In this document: one piece after another, positions 37,001-55,495 of the stretch | Numbering within the stretch: the stretch's first letter is position 1 | Layout of the letters: each line of letters opens with the position of its first letter | Origin: Anas platyrhynchos | Taxonomy: Eukaryota; Chordata; Aves; Anseriformes; Anatidae | Reading direction: 5' to 3' | Length of the DNA stretch: 64,000 nt | Assembly (NCBI RefSeq): GCF_047663525.1 | Contig: NC_092602.1 | Location: 2,921,501-2,985,500 of the forward strand | The notes under the pieces: generated by a model | The model's database searches: none | Seen by the model: the letters and a program-made list of their open reading frames with translations, nothing else | What the model was told of the DNA's origin: nothing | Position numbers and translations under genes: made by a program

Positions 37001-40000
37001 TTTTTCTTTGGGATTTTTTTCTTAATTTATAACTTGCTCTGATGTAGTTCACAGGTGTAGTGCGTAGCTATCATCTATCATCTTTCAATGACTTTCTTTT
37101 ATGTTGTTTTTTTTTTTTCCCCTCTTCCCAGTACCTTGCTTCCCTGGGAATACAATCCTTGGTTCAGCGAAGAGCTTTTGCAGGAAAGGCTGCCAACAAA
37201 CTAATGGATGCCTTAAAAGATTCTGATCTGTTGCACTGGAAGCACAGCTTGTCAGAGCTTATTGATATTAGTATAGCACAGAAGACTGCCATTTGGAGAT
37301 TATATGGCCGCAGGTATTTCATTTCTTTTCAACTCTTGGGTGAGCTCACTGTACTTGGTAGCACATAATGCATTCTGAGTTATTTATATAGATGTAACAA
37401 GTGACTGTGTCTCTCCAGTGCACTAAAATAAAGCAATCAGATAGTGATTTGATATAGGCTGGGTTCAATTATTTCCATTTCCTTGTGTTCATTCAAAAAT
37501 CATACTGGAGAAGAGATTGAGTTTGCATTTAGTAGTGGCAAATAGTGCATAAGTCATTCCCATGTCCCCATTTTCAGCATCACTGTGCTTGGACCATGTG
37601 CAGCTTTTGGTTTGTAGCATTGGATGTGCTTGCATAGTCTAGAGTTCCTGGGTAGCAGTTGTTTTACAAGTTTGCATTCTCCCCCAGGCCACTGGCTTAC
37701 CCCGAAAATCAGTCTGTAGACCACAGTCATAACAAGACTCTAGATTAAAAAAATGGTGGTTGGTTGTTGCTTGAAAGCTAAAAGATGTTTCTCTTGCTCA
37801 AGCACCATGGCACTTCAACAAGCCCAGACATTGCTGAGCATGAACAGTCTGGAGGCTGTGAATGTGGGCGTTCAGCAGAATAACACGGAGTCCTTTGCTG
37901 TAGTATTGTGTCACCTGGCTGAGCTGCATGCAGAGCAGGTGAGTTTTATGGCTAGTCGCACAAAAAGTCATTTGGTTGAGAGGATGTGTGGGTGGTGTTG
38001 ACAGAGAGTGCGAGACTTGAATCATGTTTTCTTCTGCCTTTAATGTCTGTATTAGGAACAAAGAAAATAAAGGGCTTTTACCTGGCGAGTTCTTGCCATG
38101 AAGGTTGGGTCGAAATCAAGGGGAGCAGTGCTTGCCTTGGTCTGTTTATCAGTGCTGTTTTTCTGTTACAGGGATACTTTGCAGCTGCTTCTGAAATACT
38201 GAAACATCTAAAGGAGAGATTCCCTCCCAATAGCCAGCATGCACAGGTAGAATATATACGATTTAGCCTGTAACTTGCATAACTGTTACACAATAGGACC
38301 TGAATTCATACCCTCTTTACTCTGGATGCTTTGGGGTATATGTTTGCTGATCTCATTTGGCTCATGACCCCTCCAGAAGCCACATAGCATAAACTCTTCT
38401 GCAAAAGTGTGAAGAAGAAGCCTTTGTTTTAATTGCCTCCTAAGAAAAGGCTGATTAAATAGAACTGTAAGTAACAGAGGAACATACATCTGCTTCATGA
38501 GCACACACAGGAATCAAATGGTCTACGTCAATTTGGAGCTTCAAAGTACTGTTTAATTAGTGGTAATTATTTTGATATATTACACTCCAGAAATAACTGA
38601 GAAGAGGCTGTTTTTGTGCAACACTGGGAAACGTTAATATGTCAGTCTAAAAGGCACTATTTATTTTACAGTGTTTAAGATTCTATTAAATTTAGCTTGG
38701 TCCTTCTCTTTTTGTTATAGGACAACTCTACTATTTTAAAGTAATAGTAATGGTTTTAAAGCTTTTTTTTTACTTAAAATATGGTCAAATAGGTGAACAG
38801 TGGCATTGAAACACTACTCCAGGCCTAAGCATTTCTGTTGAGGACTGTAATTTAAAAAATACAGTAATTGGACAGTCGAGTTAGTTGTGTCTAGACATAA
38901 ATATCCACGGGGGAAATAAAAATTAAGTTTTAACTTGGGGTTAGACAGTGAGCAGGTGCAACTTCTAAAACATGTTCCTGGATGTTCTTTGTTTAGCTTT
39001 GGATGCTGTTTGATCAAAAAATACAGTTTGAAAGAGCCATGAATGATGGCAGATACCATATAGCAGATTCTCTTGTAGCAGGAATTACAGCACTTAGTAG
39101 CATTGAAGGAGTATACAGGTAAGAAATCGTGAATCCGCATATGTTTGCAGGTGTATCCCGTGAAGATAATGAAAAACGTAGCAAAATGGTTGCTGGCAAT
39201 CACGTGTGTTTGTGTTCTTCCCTTTCCAGAGTTAATTACAGTCATGTTGTCTAATGTGTAGTGCTTATTCCATTACAGTATATCCTGTAATCATCATTTC
39301 TAGTTGTTTCTCTGGACGTTCTAAGAACAGGAATAGCACCGGTGAATTTCTTGTTGTTTTAGCGCTGTAGATCTGGCCTGAGAACACAAAATATTTCTTC
39401 AAAATTTGCCATGGTAGCTGTAGTCAAACCTGAGCACTATGCAAAATTTTATAAAAAGACAGATCTAAGGGACCTAAGGCCAAATCTCAACTCTGCTACA
39501 GTAAGAGCTTGAGTTATGTCTTCATCTGTGTCCCAGTTTCTACATCCGCAAAATGGGACAATACTTTTTTTTTTCTGTCACCTCAATTTGTTCTCGTTTC
39601 TGAATGGAAACGTTAGAAATAGAATAGGGTTAAAACTTGTTATTTGCTGAGCATGAAGACAGTTTGCTGTTGAAATCAATTTCTTGTTGTTTTGCAATGA
39701 GGCAAAACACCTAAAAACATAGCCGGTGCCAGTAAGCCGGAAGATCGCTATTCAAGCTGTGGGACCTGATGCTTGTCCTTCTGGAACTGGACTGTCTTAC
39801 TTCCCTGATCTTTAAATATAGCACTCAGTATATGGGTTTGGGGTGTTTTTACACATCCCCTACAGCTATGTATTTGTTTTTTTTATTTCCTTGTTCTCAC
39901 TCTTTCCCTCTCGCTCCGTGTCCTTGTTAGCTTATGCCAATTTTAGCTACCTTACATCATACCTGTTTTTCATCCACAAATAATTGCTTCTGCTTTCCAG

Positions 40001-42432
40001 TTTGCATGCCCTCCCACTTCTGCTGCCTCTTTGGCCTTTGTTTTTGGCAATCCCTGTTTTCTATCTAAAGCTGTTTCTTGAGTTTGATTCGTTCTGCTGT
40101 GAGTTGTCCAGCAATCAGAGCTACTTGGTTTTCCCTCTACCTCTGTGCATAGCACGAACATGCTTTGTCAGAGTGCTGTTCTGCTGTCACAAGAAACAGA
40201 GGTCACAAAATAAAGACCTGTTTTACCATGTTCTGAAGAGCAGATTTGTGTTTAAAATATTTATATATCAGTGATGTTTTCTTTCTACCACGGCAGAAAA
40301 GCCATTGTATTGAAAGCCCAAAATCAAATGTCAGAGGCGCACAAACTCTTGCAGAAACTGTTGATCCACTGCCAGAAAATCAAGAACACTGAGATGGTGA
40401 TTAGGTAAGAATGTTTCATTTTCAGAGTATTAAAGCTACTTCGCAGTGGTTAGAATCAGCCACTTCAATTTGTCTGTGTTCGGACTTCACCAGTCCTCAG
40501 GTTACCTAAAATGATTTGGAGATTGTGAAATAATTATTTCATTTGTTAAACATGGTATAGAGGAATCCTCAAAATATCACAGAATTGAAACCTAGCACCA
40601 CGTTATATATGTATATGTAACCTAAAAGGTATTAAATGCTTGCAAAATGAATAATAAGAAGAAACGTGAATGTAACTGTGCTTTTGTGCCAACCTTCAGA
40701 GTAGTTAATGTTATTTCATCTTTGTAAGGAGGTGGGATTTCCTCTTAAGGGTGCAATTTAAGTTTATTGTATGTACAGTAATGTAATTCATAATAAAATC
40801 AATACTGTTACGGATGGAGTAATTGGGAAACAAGTGGCCGTGTTTCATCAAAAGAAAACAGTTTATAGTTCTCTCCTTCTCTGTTGATTAGCGTACTGCT
40901 GTCAATAGCAGAGCTCTACTGGAGGTCTTCATGCCACACCATAGCCTTGCCTGTCCTACTGCAGGCTCTTGCCCTCTCTCGAGAATATAGTCTACAGTAT
41001 TTGGCTTCTGAGACTGTGCTGAACTTGGCTTTCTCCCAGGTAGGTTTGATTTGTGTTTTCACAGGGCTGTGTGGCAACATTTTTGCTGGGGATCTGGGTA
41101 CAGTTTTCACTCCTGTGAGATTTGAGACCATAACCTTGTCGGAATTAAATTATTGGTACTGATGAAGTACATTCTAAATGTAAAATCTTTTGGGGAAGCT
41201 AATAAAAGTTGAGTTCCATGTGTATCGGTAAGATGGGTAGCTATTGTATATACTTAAGCAGGCAAGCATAAATTGGCCCTGCCTTCATTTCTCCAGTTGT
41301 TATTTTTATGCTGTTTTTTCAGCTTTCTAGTAGCACAGTTTGGCATGTGCCTGAATTAAAAATAATGCTGGTACTGGAGTTCAGTTACACTGTTTATTCT
41401 GAGCTGGCAGGGACCTGGTTGTCAGCACTGACTGGAGGACCCATGCCTAATCATTCCAGATAGTAGTTCATGTCTCCTAGTAAGTTTTGATTTACAAGAA
41501 GATTGTGGGGAAGAAAATGACGTCCTTGTCTGTAGCATTGCTGTGTTGGAAACAGATGTGGCTTTTGTGGCTTATTCTGGTCTTTGCAGAAGGTCATGAT
41601 CTCACCAGTAGATTCCAGCATTAGACAAGCAAAGTTTCTCTTTCAGCTGATCCTTGGCATTCCTGAACAAGCCCTGAATATTTTGCATATGGCAATTGAA
41701 CCTGTCTTGGCCCATGGAGCTGTACTGGACAAAGGCTGTGCCATGTTCCTGGTGGCCAAGTGTCAGGTGGCTTCGGCAGCTTCCTACGCTCAACAGAAGA
41801 AGATTGAAGGTAATGTGAAGAGTTAACTCTTCCCCACTGAAACTGTGCTCAGTTGAGAGATACAAACCAGGGCATATGTTGGAGTCCTGCTACATAATCA
41901 CCATTAATGAAGTTTAAACGATATAGTGGAGTGTATTACCTGGTAATCAGATAGGAGAATTAATTTGGAATTAGTTGTTCAACAGATGCAGTGTTTAGAA
42001 CAGCAAGTTGTTTATGCGGTTTATCTGCGTGCTTCAACACCCGTATTTTGCAGCAAAGGTTGAATAACAGACACTAGCTGAAGGACCATGTTGCTAAGAC
42101 ACAAACTGTTTTGAAAAGCTGAGGAATTTATAATTGGGCTCCTTAGAATGGAGCTGCATTGCTCGGAGTTGTTGTTGTGTTATTTTCTTAAGTATGACTG
42201 TCCCACCTTTCTCACAGCTTTGGAATCCGCTATTCTGAATCTAAATGAAGCTAAGACTTACTTTGCCAAGGTGGACTGCAAAGAGCAGCTCAGAGATGTT
42301 CTCTACTTCCAAGCCCGGCTGTTCCACACCCTAGGCAAGACCCAGGAAAGGAATAAATGTGCCATGTTGTTCCGTCAGTTGCACCAGGAACTGCCTGCAC
42401 ATGGTGTCCCCTTGATAAATGCATTCAAGTGA
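27805..42432 (+). CDS. ANAPC5: ANAPC5, anaphase-promoting complex subunit 5, complete
   Basis: APC5 is a TPR-rich platform subunit of the APC/C ubiquitin ligase, linking the catalytic and TPR-lobe subunits in the nucleus during mitosis. Coding exons: 27805-28008, 28676-28755, 29341-29450, 29791-29986, 31771-31837, 33219-33320, 34210-34400, 35315-35396, 36094-36183, 37132-37313, 37803-37938, 38172-38246, 38997-39118, 40297-40404, 40892-41039, 41647-41809, 42218-42432. They total 2271 nt, 756 residues (human about 755). The start [14 protein letters not shown] has good context (GCCGCCATGG). TPR-like helical repeats run from about residue 230 to the end (for example [19 protein letters not shown]). 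The C-terminus is GVPLINAFK, unlike mammalian GVPLINHL. All junctions keep phase and use GT-AG. Confidence 0.96.
28029..28136 (+). repeat. Polypurine (GGGAA)n tract in ANAPC5 intron 1
   Basis: About 108 nt composed almost only of G and A, starting as five perfect GGGAA units and decaying into GGAAGGGG-type units. It begins about 20 bp after exon 1. Confidence 0.9.
28162..28660 (+). mobile_element. CR1 LINE 3' fragment
   Basis: About 500 bp matching the avian CR1 3' region as I know it: GGGCCCCTCAGTACCAG, GAGTGGCTGAGGGAACTGG, CTCAAGTTGTGCCAGGGGAG, TTAGGGACATGGTTTAATGG and the terminal TTCCAACCCTAGTGATTG...GATTCTGTG. It is in the same direction as ANAPC5, 5'-truncated as CR1 copies usually are, and non-coding here. 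Confidence 0.93.
28676..28755 (+). CDS. ANAPC5: ANAPC5 exon 2
   Basis: 80 nt reading [20 protein letters not shown] and on to HIR, donor GTAGGT. Its acceptor CTCCCCAG lies about 15 bp after the 3' end of a CR1 element, so branch-point sequence must come from the repeat. Confidence 0.93.
31771..31837 (+). CDS. ANAPC5: ANAPC5 exon 5 with tandem acceptor
   Basis: 67 nt encoding (R)[18 protein letters not shown] and LSQQ. The acceptor is TAGCAG: using CAG gives Arg-Glu-Glu-Glu as in human, using TAG (exon start 31768) adds one residue (Ser-Arg). The CAG choice follows the human protein. Confidence 0.88.
34210..34400 (+). CDS. ANAPC5: ANAPC5 exon 7
   Basis: 191 nt from [17 protein letters not shown] to CRFGHY, ending in a split Tyr codon at GTAAGT. 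It contains the start of the TPR-like array. Nearly identical to mammalian APC5. Confidence 0.95.
42218..42432 (+). CDS. ANAPC5: ANAPC5 last coding exon
   Basis: Encodes [20 protein letters not shown] through [17 protein letters not shown] and TGA at 42430-42432. Acceptor TTTCTCACAG. The final residues AFK replace mammalian HL; the change is at the extreme C-terminus. Confidence 0.95.
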
Positions 42433-42565
42433 CGCATTTAAAGATGAGATTTGTTTGTTTTCCACTTTTTTTTTTTTTTTTTTTTTTACAAATGTCTTTT
42501 TACTATATTCAGTCATTTGTGTTTCAGAACAACTGCCAATAAATCATGGTCTTCTATGGAACATG
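42433..42565 (+). other. ANAPC5: ANAPC5 3'UTR
   Basis: Short 3'UTR of about 130 nt containing a T22 run (42466-42487) and ending shortly after AATAAA at 42538. Confidence 0.7.
42538..42543 (+). terminator. ANAPC5: ANAPC5 polyadenylation signal AATAAA
   Basis: Canonical hexamer 106 nt after the stop, followed by TGTACTTTC-type T/GT-rich sequence. Confidence 0.75.
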
Positions 42566-43790
42566 CTTGTACTTTCTTTGCAATGACGTAGGGGAAAACA
42601 TGGATTTTCACCCATTTTGCTTCTCTTCTGTGCTTGAAATTGAGAATTGAAAGGGGGGGAAAAAAAGAAAGGACTCCTGACCGCATTACAAACATGCTGT
42701 GGGGAGCAGCACTGTTGTGATGAAATCTCTCAGTGACATTTTCAGAATCAGTGCTGCCCTTATGAACACCGGGGTACAAAAATAGTGAAAAATGTAGGTG
42801 AGGCTTCTTTGTGCTCAGTTTAAGTGGTACAGAAGGGGAAGTCTCATGTGAAATGCTTTCCTTTCCTTGTGCTTAACCTGTCCATCGTCTCTGTAGCTCT
42901 GTAGACATGGATGGTGCTGGCAGAAGGGGAAAACAGGATTCAGTTGGAAGGCTTTAATGGTACAAAGTCCCGGCACTGTTGCGTTAGGCACATCCTTGTG
43001 CAAAGAGTGGCTCAGAAAAGGAAAATGTGCAAACAAGAGCCTTAGCTCAGCTGAACTACGTTTACTGTGTGTGTTCTTCCTTAGGTGCTGGCTGTAACTT
43101 ACCTGCGCTGGTTTTATCTGTGGATGACCGAGGACCGCAACTAACTCAGTATCTGACCCGTTGCCATTGACTGTAAGCAATTAAATCCTTGTCTGGGGGG
43201 GAAAAACCAATTCGGATGCCATGTGGGATTTCATGGGCAGGTGGGATTGCACTGGTGTGAGTGCAAATGTGTGTGCTGAGTGAACCCTGAGCACTGGGCT
43301 GGTGCTGGTCCCTTCTGCTGGTACATCCTTACACCCCGCTGCTGTACAAAAGCTGAACCTCCTGGTTTAGATGTAGAGCTTAGGGATATGGTTTAGTGGG
43401 GACTGTTAGTGTTAGGTTAGAGGTTGGACTCGATGATCTTGAGGTCTCTTCCAACCTAGAAATTCTGTGATTCTGTGTGTTGTAAAGGCGGACAGGTACC
43501 GTGCCAGGAAGCGCTCCGTTAAGCCGCGGGGCTGGTAGCGATGAGAAAGCAGCTTTGGGACCAAACCTGCCTCTGCTGGAGCCCTGCCAGGAGAGGCAGG
43601 AGGATAATAATAATAATTTATTAAAATGAAAAGTGGCCCGTGCTCCCTGAGCGATGCTGGAGCCCCTTGGGCCGAGCCCTGTTTGCAAACCCCGTATGGG
43701 GACAGAGAGGAGGCTGAGCTGGGGACCCCCTAAATAAATAAATAAATAAAATAATATATTAAAAAAAAAAAAATACAAACACCCCCCCCG
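42566..43790. other. Intergenic region ANAPC5-CAMKK2
   Basis: Contains the CR1 end at 43376-43478, an (AAAT)n stretch at about 43731-43750 and an A-run then C-run at 43760-43790. Otherwise no gene seen. Long frames entering it from the right are by-products of GC-rich sequence. Confidence 0.5.
43376..43478 (+). mobile_element. CR1 3'-end fragment between ANAPC5 and CAMKK2
   Basis: About 100 bp: GCTTAGGGATATGGTTTAG, TTGGACTCGATGATCTTGAG, CTCTTCCAACCTAGAAATTC and a tail of two TTCTGTG units. This is the classic CR1 3' end. Confidence 0.92.
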
Positions 43791-43794
43791 GTAC

Positions 43795-44275
43795 CCCCAG
43801 GGCCCGGCTGCTGGCGCTGGGGGCGGGCAGGATGCGGCTGCCCGAGGGGGGCGGGAGGGGGGAAACCTCCCCTTCCCCGGGGCGGAGCGGGGCCTCCCCC
43901 CCGCCTCCCTGCCAGCCTCCAGCCTCCATCCCAGCCTCCGTGCCCGGCTGCCTCCCTCCCTCCCTCCCTCCTTTCCCTCCTTTCCCTCCTTCCACCGGAA
44001 CGGAACCGAAAGCAAAGGCGGCGCCGGGCGGCCCCGCTCCGGCCCCGGGGGCCGCGCCCTTCCCCGCGGCCCAGCCCAGCCCGGTACGGTCCTATACAGC
44101 CCGGTACGGCCTGATACAGCCCGGCACGGCTCGGTATCGGTCCGGCCCGCTCAGGTCGGTGCCTGCGGGCGGGGCGGGGGCGGGGGGGTTGCGGCTGAAG
44201 CCGAGACAAAGCCGAGCCCGGAGCGGGGACGCCCCGGTAGCAGATCCGGCCTGCGCGCGGCTCCGCCGTTATTTA
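43795..44275 (+). promoter_or_regulatory. CAMKK2: CpG island, likely CAMKK2 promoter region
   Basis: Very GC- and CpG-rich block with a CCTCC pyrimidine tract (about 43950-44000), a 20-bp triple repeat (44077-44136) and GC boxes (GGGCGGGGCGGGGGC, about 44167-44185). It is the strongest island upstream of CAMKK2. Mammalian CAMKK2 has non-coding first exons far upstream of the ATG exon, so an untranslated exon 1 here is plausible. The start site and first donor are not determined. Confidence 0.5.
44077..44136 (+). repeat. Three 20-bp tandem units in CpG island
   Basis: Units at 44077-44096, 44097-44116 and 44117-44136, consensus CAGCCCGGTACGGYCTGATA, each containing CGG(T/C)ACGG. The third unit is the most diverged and a decayed partial copy follows. 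Confidence 0.85.
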
Positions 44276-47200
44276 TTTCATTTAATTATTATTAATTTTT
44301 ATTTTTTTTTTTTTAGGGGGGAGGATCGGTGCTGGCACTACCCCAGCCTGGGCTGTGGGGTCCCGGTGGCATCCCGGGGGGGGGGCTGGAGCTGTGGCTG
44401 GAGGCTGGAGGCAGAGGGGAGACCGGTGCCAGGGGGCTCCGAAGGGGGCTGGGGGCTTTTGGGGTTCCCCGGGGCTTCCCCTAAGCCTGCAGGGTTCATG
44501 CAGAGAGCAGCAAGGCTCGCTTCACCTTTGGGACCAAGTTCCCATCTTTGCTGCACACCGCTTGCTGCCCCCCCCCCGGGGAGCCCTACAGCTCTGTGCC
44601 CCCCAGGGCTGAGGGTCCCAGCCCCTCCCGGCCCCCCACCACGAGCCCTTGGGGCGGGTGCGGTGCTTTAGGTTAGGGCAGAAGGATGGAGCCTGCTCCA
44701 GGGAGCACTGGCATCGGATGGACCAGGGGTAGGCGGCCTTAATGAGGCTGGGGAGGTAATTTGGGGGAGGTTTTGCTGCCAGCTTGGCCCCAATATCTTT
44801 AATTAGTGTTGGCAGCGTGCGGGGCCATAGGGCGAGAGGCTTTGAGCCCATCCTGATGCCAGGTCCGACGCTTGCACTCTCATTTTGGGATGCTCATTGT
44901 GTCCCACTGAAGCAACGTTAGGCAGTATCATCGCTGTTAAAAAGAAATCTTGTTCAAGATGCTTTTTTCTTCCAGTTGGAACCTGCCACGGGGTTTTCTG
45001 CCCCCGCAGTGCTCCCGGCCAGCCTTGGTGGTTTCCTCCCCAGCTTGTCCCATCCCATCCCATCCCGGCCGCGGCGATGAGAAGCCCGGGGACACCCGGC
45101 CTCGGTGGGGGCTGGGTGCCTCTTTCCAGTACCTCGTTATTTTGGGTGTCCTCCGACTTCTGAAGAAGCCGCTGAGAGATTTTTTCCATTAAAAGTCAGC
45201 CGGGGATGCATATGGTCTTTGTATACTACGGTGACTAATAGATTTCTGGCAAGGTCTGAGCTCGCCCGTAGGAAGGGAAGCGGCGCTCGATGCCCCGGAG
45301 CTGCCGATGACACCGCTCCTGGCACCGGCGCTTCCACCGCTCGCTGGGACCACGGAAAGCAAACCAGCGGCCGGATTCTGCCTGGCCGGAGCTGCCCCGG
45401 GCAACTTCCAGGCTGCTTCCAACCTCTGGGAGCAGGGGGAGGATGTGTGGGGGGAGACTCTGCAGTGCAAACCAGCCTTGGTTTAGGTCTGTGCTGAAAT
45501 CAGTAATTTTTGGATCGTTTTTTTGGGTAGCACGTGAGCTGATCCCCCCCCCCCAGCAGGATGGATGGAGGTGGCGGCCGTTGCTTGCTTCTGCTGTGAA
45601 GGTGAAAATGGGGCTGTGGGGGGCTCGGAGCATCCCTCAACCTGGTGGTTTAGGGTCCGTGGGTGCCCCCAGGGCTCAGGCAGCACCGAGTGCCACCTGC
45701 GGGTGGCTGTGCCGTGTCCCCATGCTGCTGAGGGGCTCCTGGCCAACTCGGGTTAGGGTCAGGGGCACGATGTCAACAGAAATGACCCCCAGAGGTGTTG
45801 ACTCTGCTTCCACCCTGAGCGAGGCGTTGGTTTCTGTGTGCTCTGACACTTATCAGTGTGGGGCCTACATGGGGACCCCGCTGGGTCACCGCGGTGGCCA
45901 CGTGGGCTGTGTCGGTGGCTTTGTCCTTGTAGGGGCCACTTTTGTCCCCATTCGTTTCCACCAAGCCACGTGGCCACGGTGCGAAAAGGAGGGATGACGC
46001 CTGGGCTTCCCAGCCCTCTTTCCCTTTTAATGCCCCTCTCCTCGGTGAATTAGATGCGAGACTGATTGCTTCGATAATCCTGCTGCAGCCGCTATGGGTT
46101 AGACGTGGCTCGCAGCCAAAAGCTGGCCCGATAAATCATTCCTATACACCAGGCTGCTACAGTTCCTGAGGATTTTGTGGCATGTGCTTTTTGCTTTTAC
46201 GTAAGGATCTGCTGGATTTCACACCAGAACGCGCCGCTTTTCCCCGCACAATGCTGGGGGTGGGCGGGTAAAGCCCCCAGGCTGTATTTCTTCCCTTTGG
46301 CTTCATTCCCCCACAGTCGATTTTGGTTTTCCTCTGCCCAGTTACACGGCTGTCTTCCTCCTCCTCTTCCTCCTCCTCGGCATCCCTAAGTGCTTATTAA
46401 GGCTAACTGGCTGCGTTATTCTTAGAGGTTATTCCCCTTCCCTTCAGTAGCTGGGTCTCACTTTTGGGTTTTGCTTGGGAATGGCATCCCGGTGTCCTCT
46501 AAAAGGCCGGATTCTGCACCCACCCTTTTTTCCATACAGACAGAGGGGAAAAAGAAAGCCACAAAACTTATTCTCCACCGTAGGAGTTGTGAGGATGGTA
46601 CTGGGGTGACTTTTAGCCTCTTCCCAGAGCCCTGGGACGCCTGCTTGAATTAATCAGCCCTGATCTGTTTATCCTGCTCAAGCCAATTAACTCCATGGTC
46701 CAGGGCACGCTCGCTTCCGAGCCTTATTTCACACCTCTGCTTTGCTGTGGCCCAGCAGAACGGCTCTCGCGTAGCCACCGGGAGGAGATGGGGACGGCCA
46801 CGTCCCCCCGGGGACCAGCAGTCCCCCGGGGGTGGCAATTGGCCGTGGCCCCCCTCGGCGCTGCCTTTTTTGGTGCGTTTTGCCTGGGCGGCCGCGGCGC
46901 TCAGCCAGGGTGCAGGGCACGGCGTTTGGGCCCCGGCCCCGCTGGGTGGGATGGTTATTTATAAACGCTGCCTGGCACGCTTCCCCAAGCGATGCAGGCA
47001 GATAGAAACTCCCGCCGGGTCTGTCCGGGCCGATTTGGGGCAAAATCAAGGGGAAGGAGGGGTGTTCCTCATTATTTTAGCGTATTTTTGAGCGTGCTTT
47101 TAAACAAGCTGCCGTGGTCCTAACGGCTTCATGCGTCTTGGTGCTGGGATGCGCTGCCAGCTGCACCGGGGGAGTTTCGCAGCCGTGGTTTTGCTGGCAG

Positions 47201-48324
47201 CGCCCGCGGGTCCCGGCTTTCTTGAATAACGAAGCCCCGGCCAGGAGCGGATTGAGCGGCGTTTCTGAAATAGTTCTGTCCTTGTTGCCGTTCGGCGGCT
47301 TATTTATAGCTGTCGCATCGCTTGCGCTTCTCCGGAGCGGCGAGCTGCACTGTGCCGACTCGGCTGCGCTCTCGCTTCAGTGCCGGGGGTGAAATAACTC
47401 AGGTTTACAGATCAGGGCTGGAAGTGGCAATTTGGCCTTCAGAAAGTCTGGAGGAGGGGGGCACCGCTTGAGTTTGGCACTTGCCTTGTAATCGGTCTAA
47501 AGCACTCGTGAGCTGGGTGCAGCCTGGAAACTTCAGCACGGCCGAGCGGAGCTAATTTTAACCTGCGGCCCTGCCAAGGTGCAGGAACTGGGCGGAAAAC
47601 CCAACGAAGCCTGGTCCTGGGCACTGATCCGGGGTGGTTTTATTCATTTGCAGCTCGTGGCAACTCGGAAACATAGAAATTAGAAATGATGGCACAGCAC
47701 AGGAGGAATGGGTGTGTGGCTGCTGGCCCCATGATGTGCTGCTAACGGAATTGCTTTCTCGTTTCTTCCAAGGTGCAGAAATCCTGTCCTTGCCAAGGAG
47801 GAAGCAGGGAGGAGGAGAAGCTGTGCGGATGCAGCGCGGCGGGCAGAGGTGGTGAGCCTCAGGGCCAATCCCGCACCCCACGCTTGGTAAGTGTCTGTAC
47901 GCCCCTGGGAGCAGCTTCCTTCGGGGGCAGTTTGGCAGAGATCTGCCCGTTATGAGAAGGAGAGATGGGAACCGAGCGGTATTTTTGTGTGCTTAGTGCA
48001 GGGTCTGATCCTGCCCATGTAAAATACCACTTCGGGGGCCTGGTTGCTGAGTTCCCATGGTGGTGCTGTGCCCTGGGGGTGCTTAAATAAAGGGGGTGAG
48101 CAGAGAATTAGCAGTGGCTGATAAAGGGGGAAGAATCCTGCCTGGTGCCACTTGGTTTCCTCCGGTCACTTCACCTAACATTAGCTGAAGCCATTTTTTA
48201 GGTGTGAAAGCCCTTTAGGGACCTTCCCCGTGCGGGATCCTACCAGTAGGTGAGGGAAGGGCACAAAACCTCCTTGGTCCATACCAAGCCCTGACGCAGC
48301 CCTTGTGCAACACCGTCCTTGCAG
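44276..48324 (+). other. CAMKK2: CAMKK2 upstream or first-intron sequence
   Basis: About 4 kb of GC-rich non-coding DNA before the first coding exon. It has a T-run near 44300, CCATCCCATCC repeats near 45050, a TCCTCC run near 46356-46378 and a possible cassette exon at 47773-47886. The many open frames reflect GC-rich composition and show no recognisable protein. Confidence 0.5.
47773..47886 (+). other. CAMKK2: Candidate non-coding 5' exon of CAMKK2
   Basis: 114 nt bounded by a strong acceptor (TTTCTCGTTTCTTCCAAG) and a strong donor (GTAAGT). It contains a short upstream frame starting ATG at 47827. No protein similarity. Proposed only from splice-site quality and position 440 bp before the first coding exon. 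Confidence 0.35.
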
Positions 48325-48380
48325 GTGCACGTCCCCATCGGAGCACCGCCGGCAGCCGGGATGAGGCCGGCGGCCTCGCC

Positions 48381-55495
<7,115 letters not shown>

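Noticed and set aside
43832-44671. 279-codon plus-strand frame in the CAMKK2 CpG island
   Set aside because: The product is Pro/Gly/Ala/Arg-rich with low complexity and no known domain. Both strands are open here because stops are rare in GC-rich DNA.
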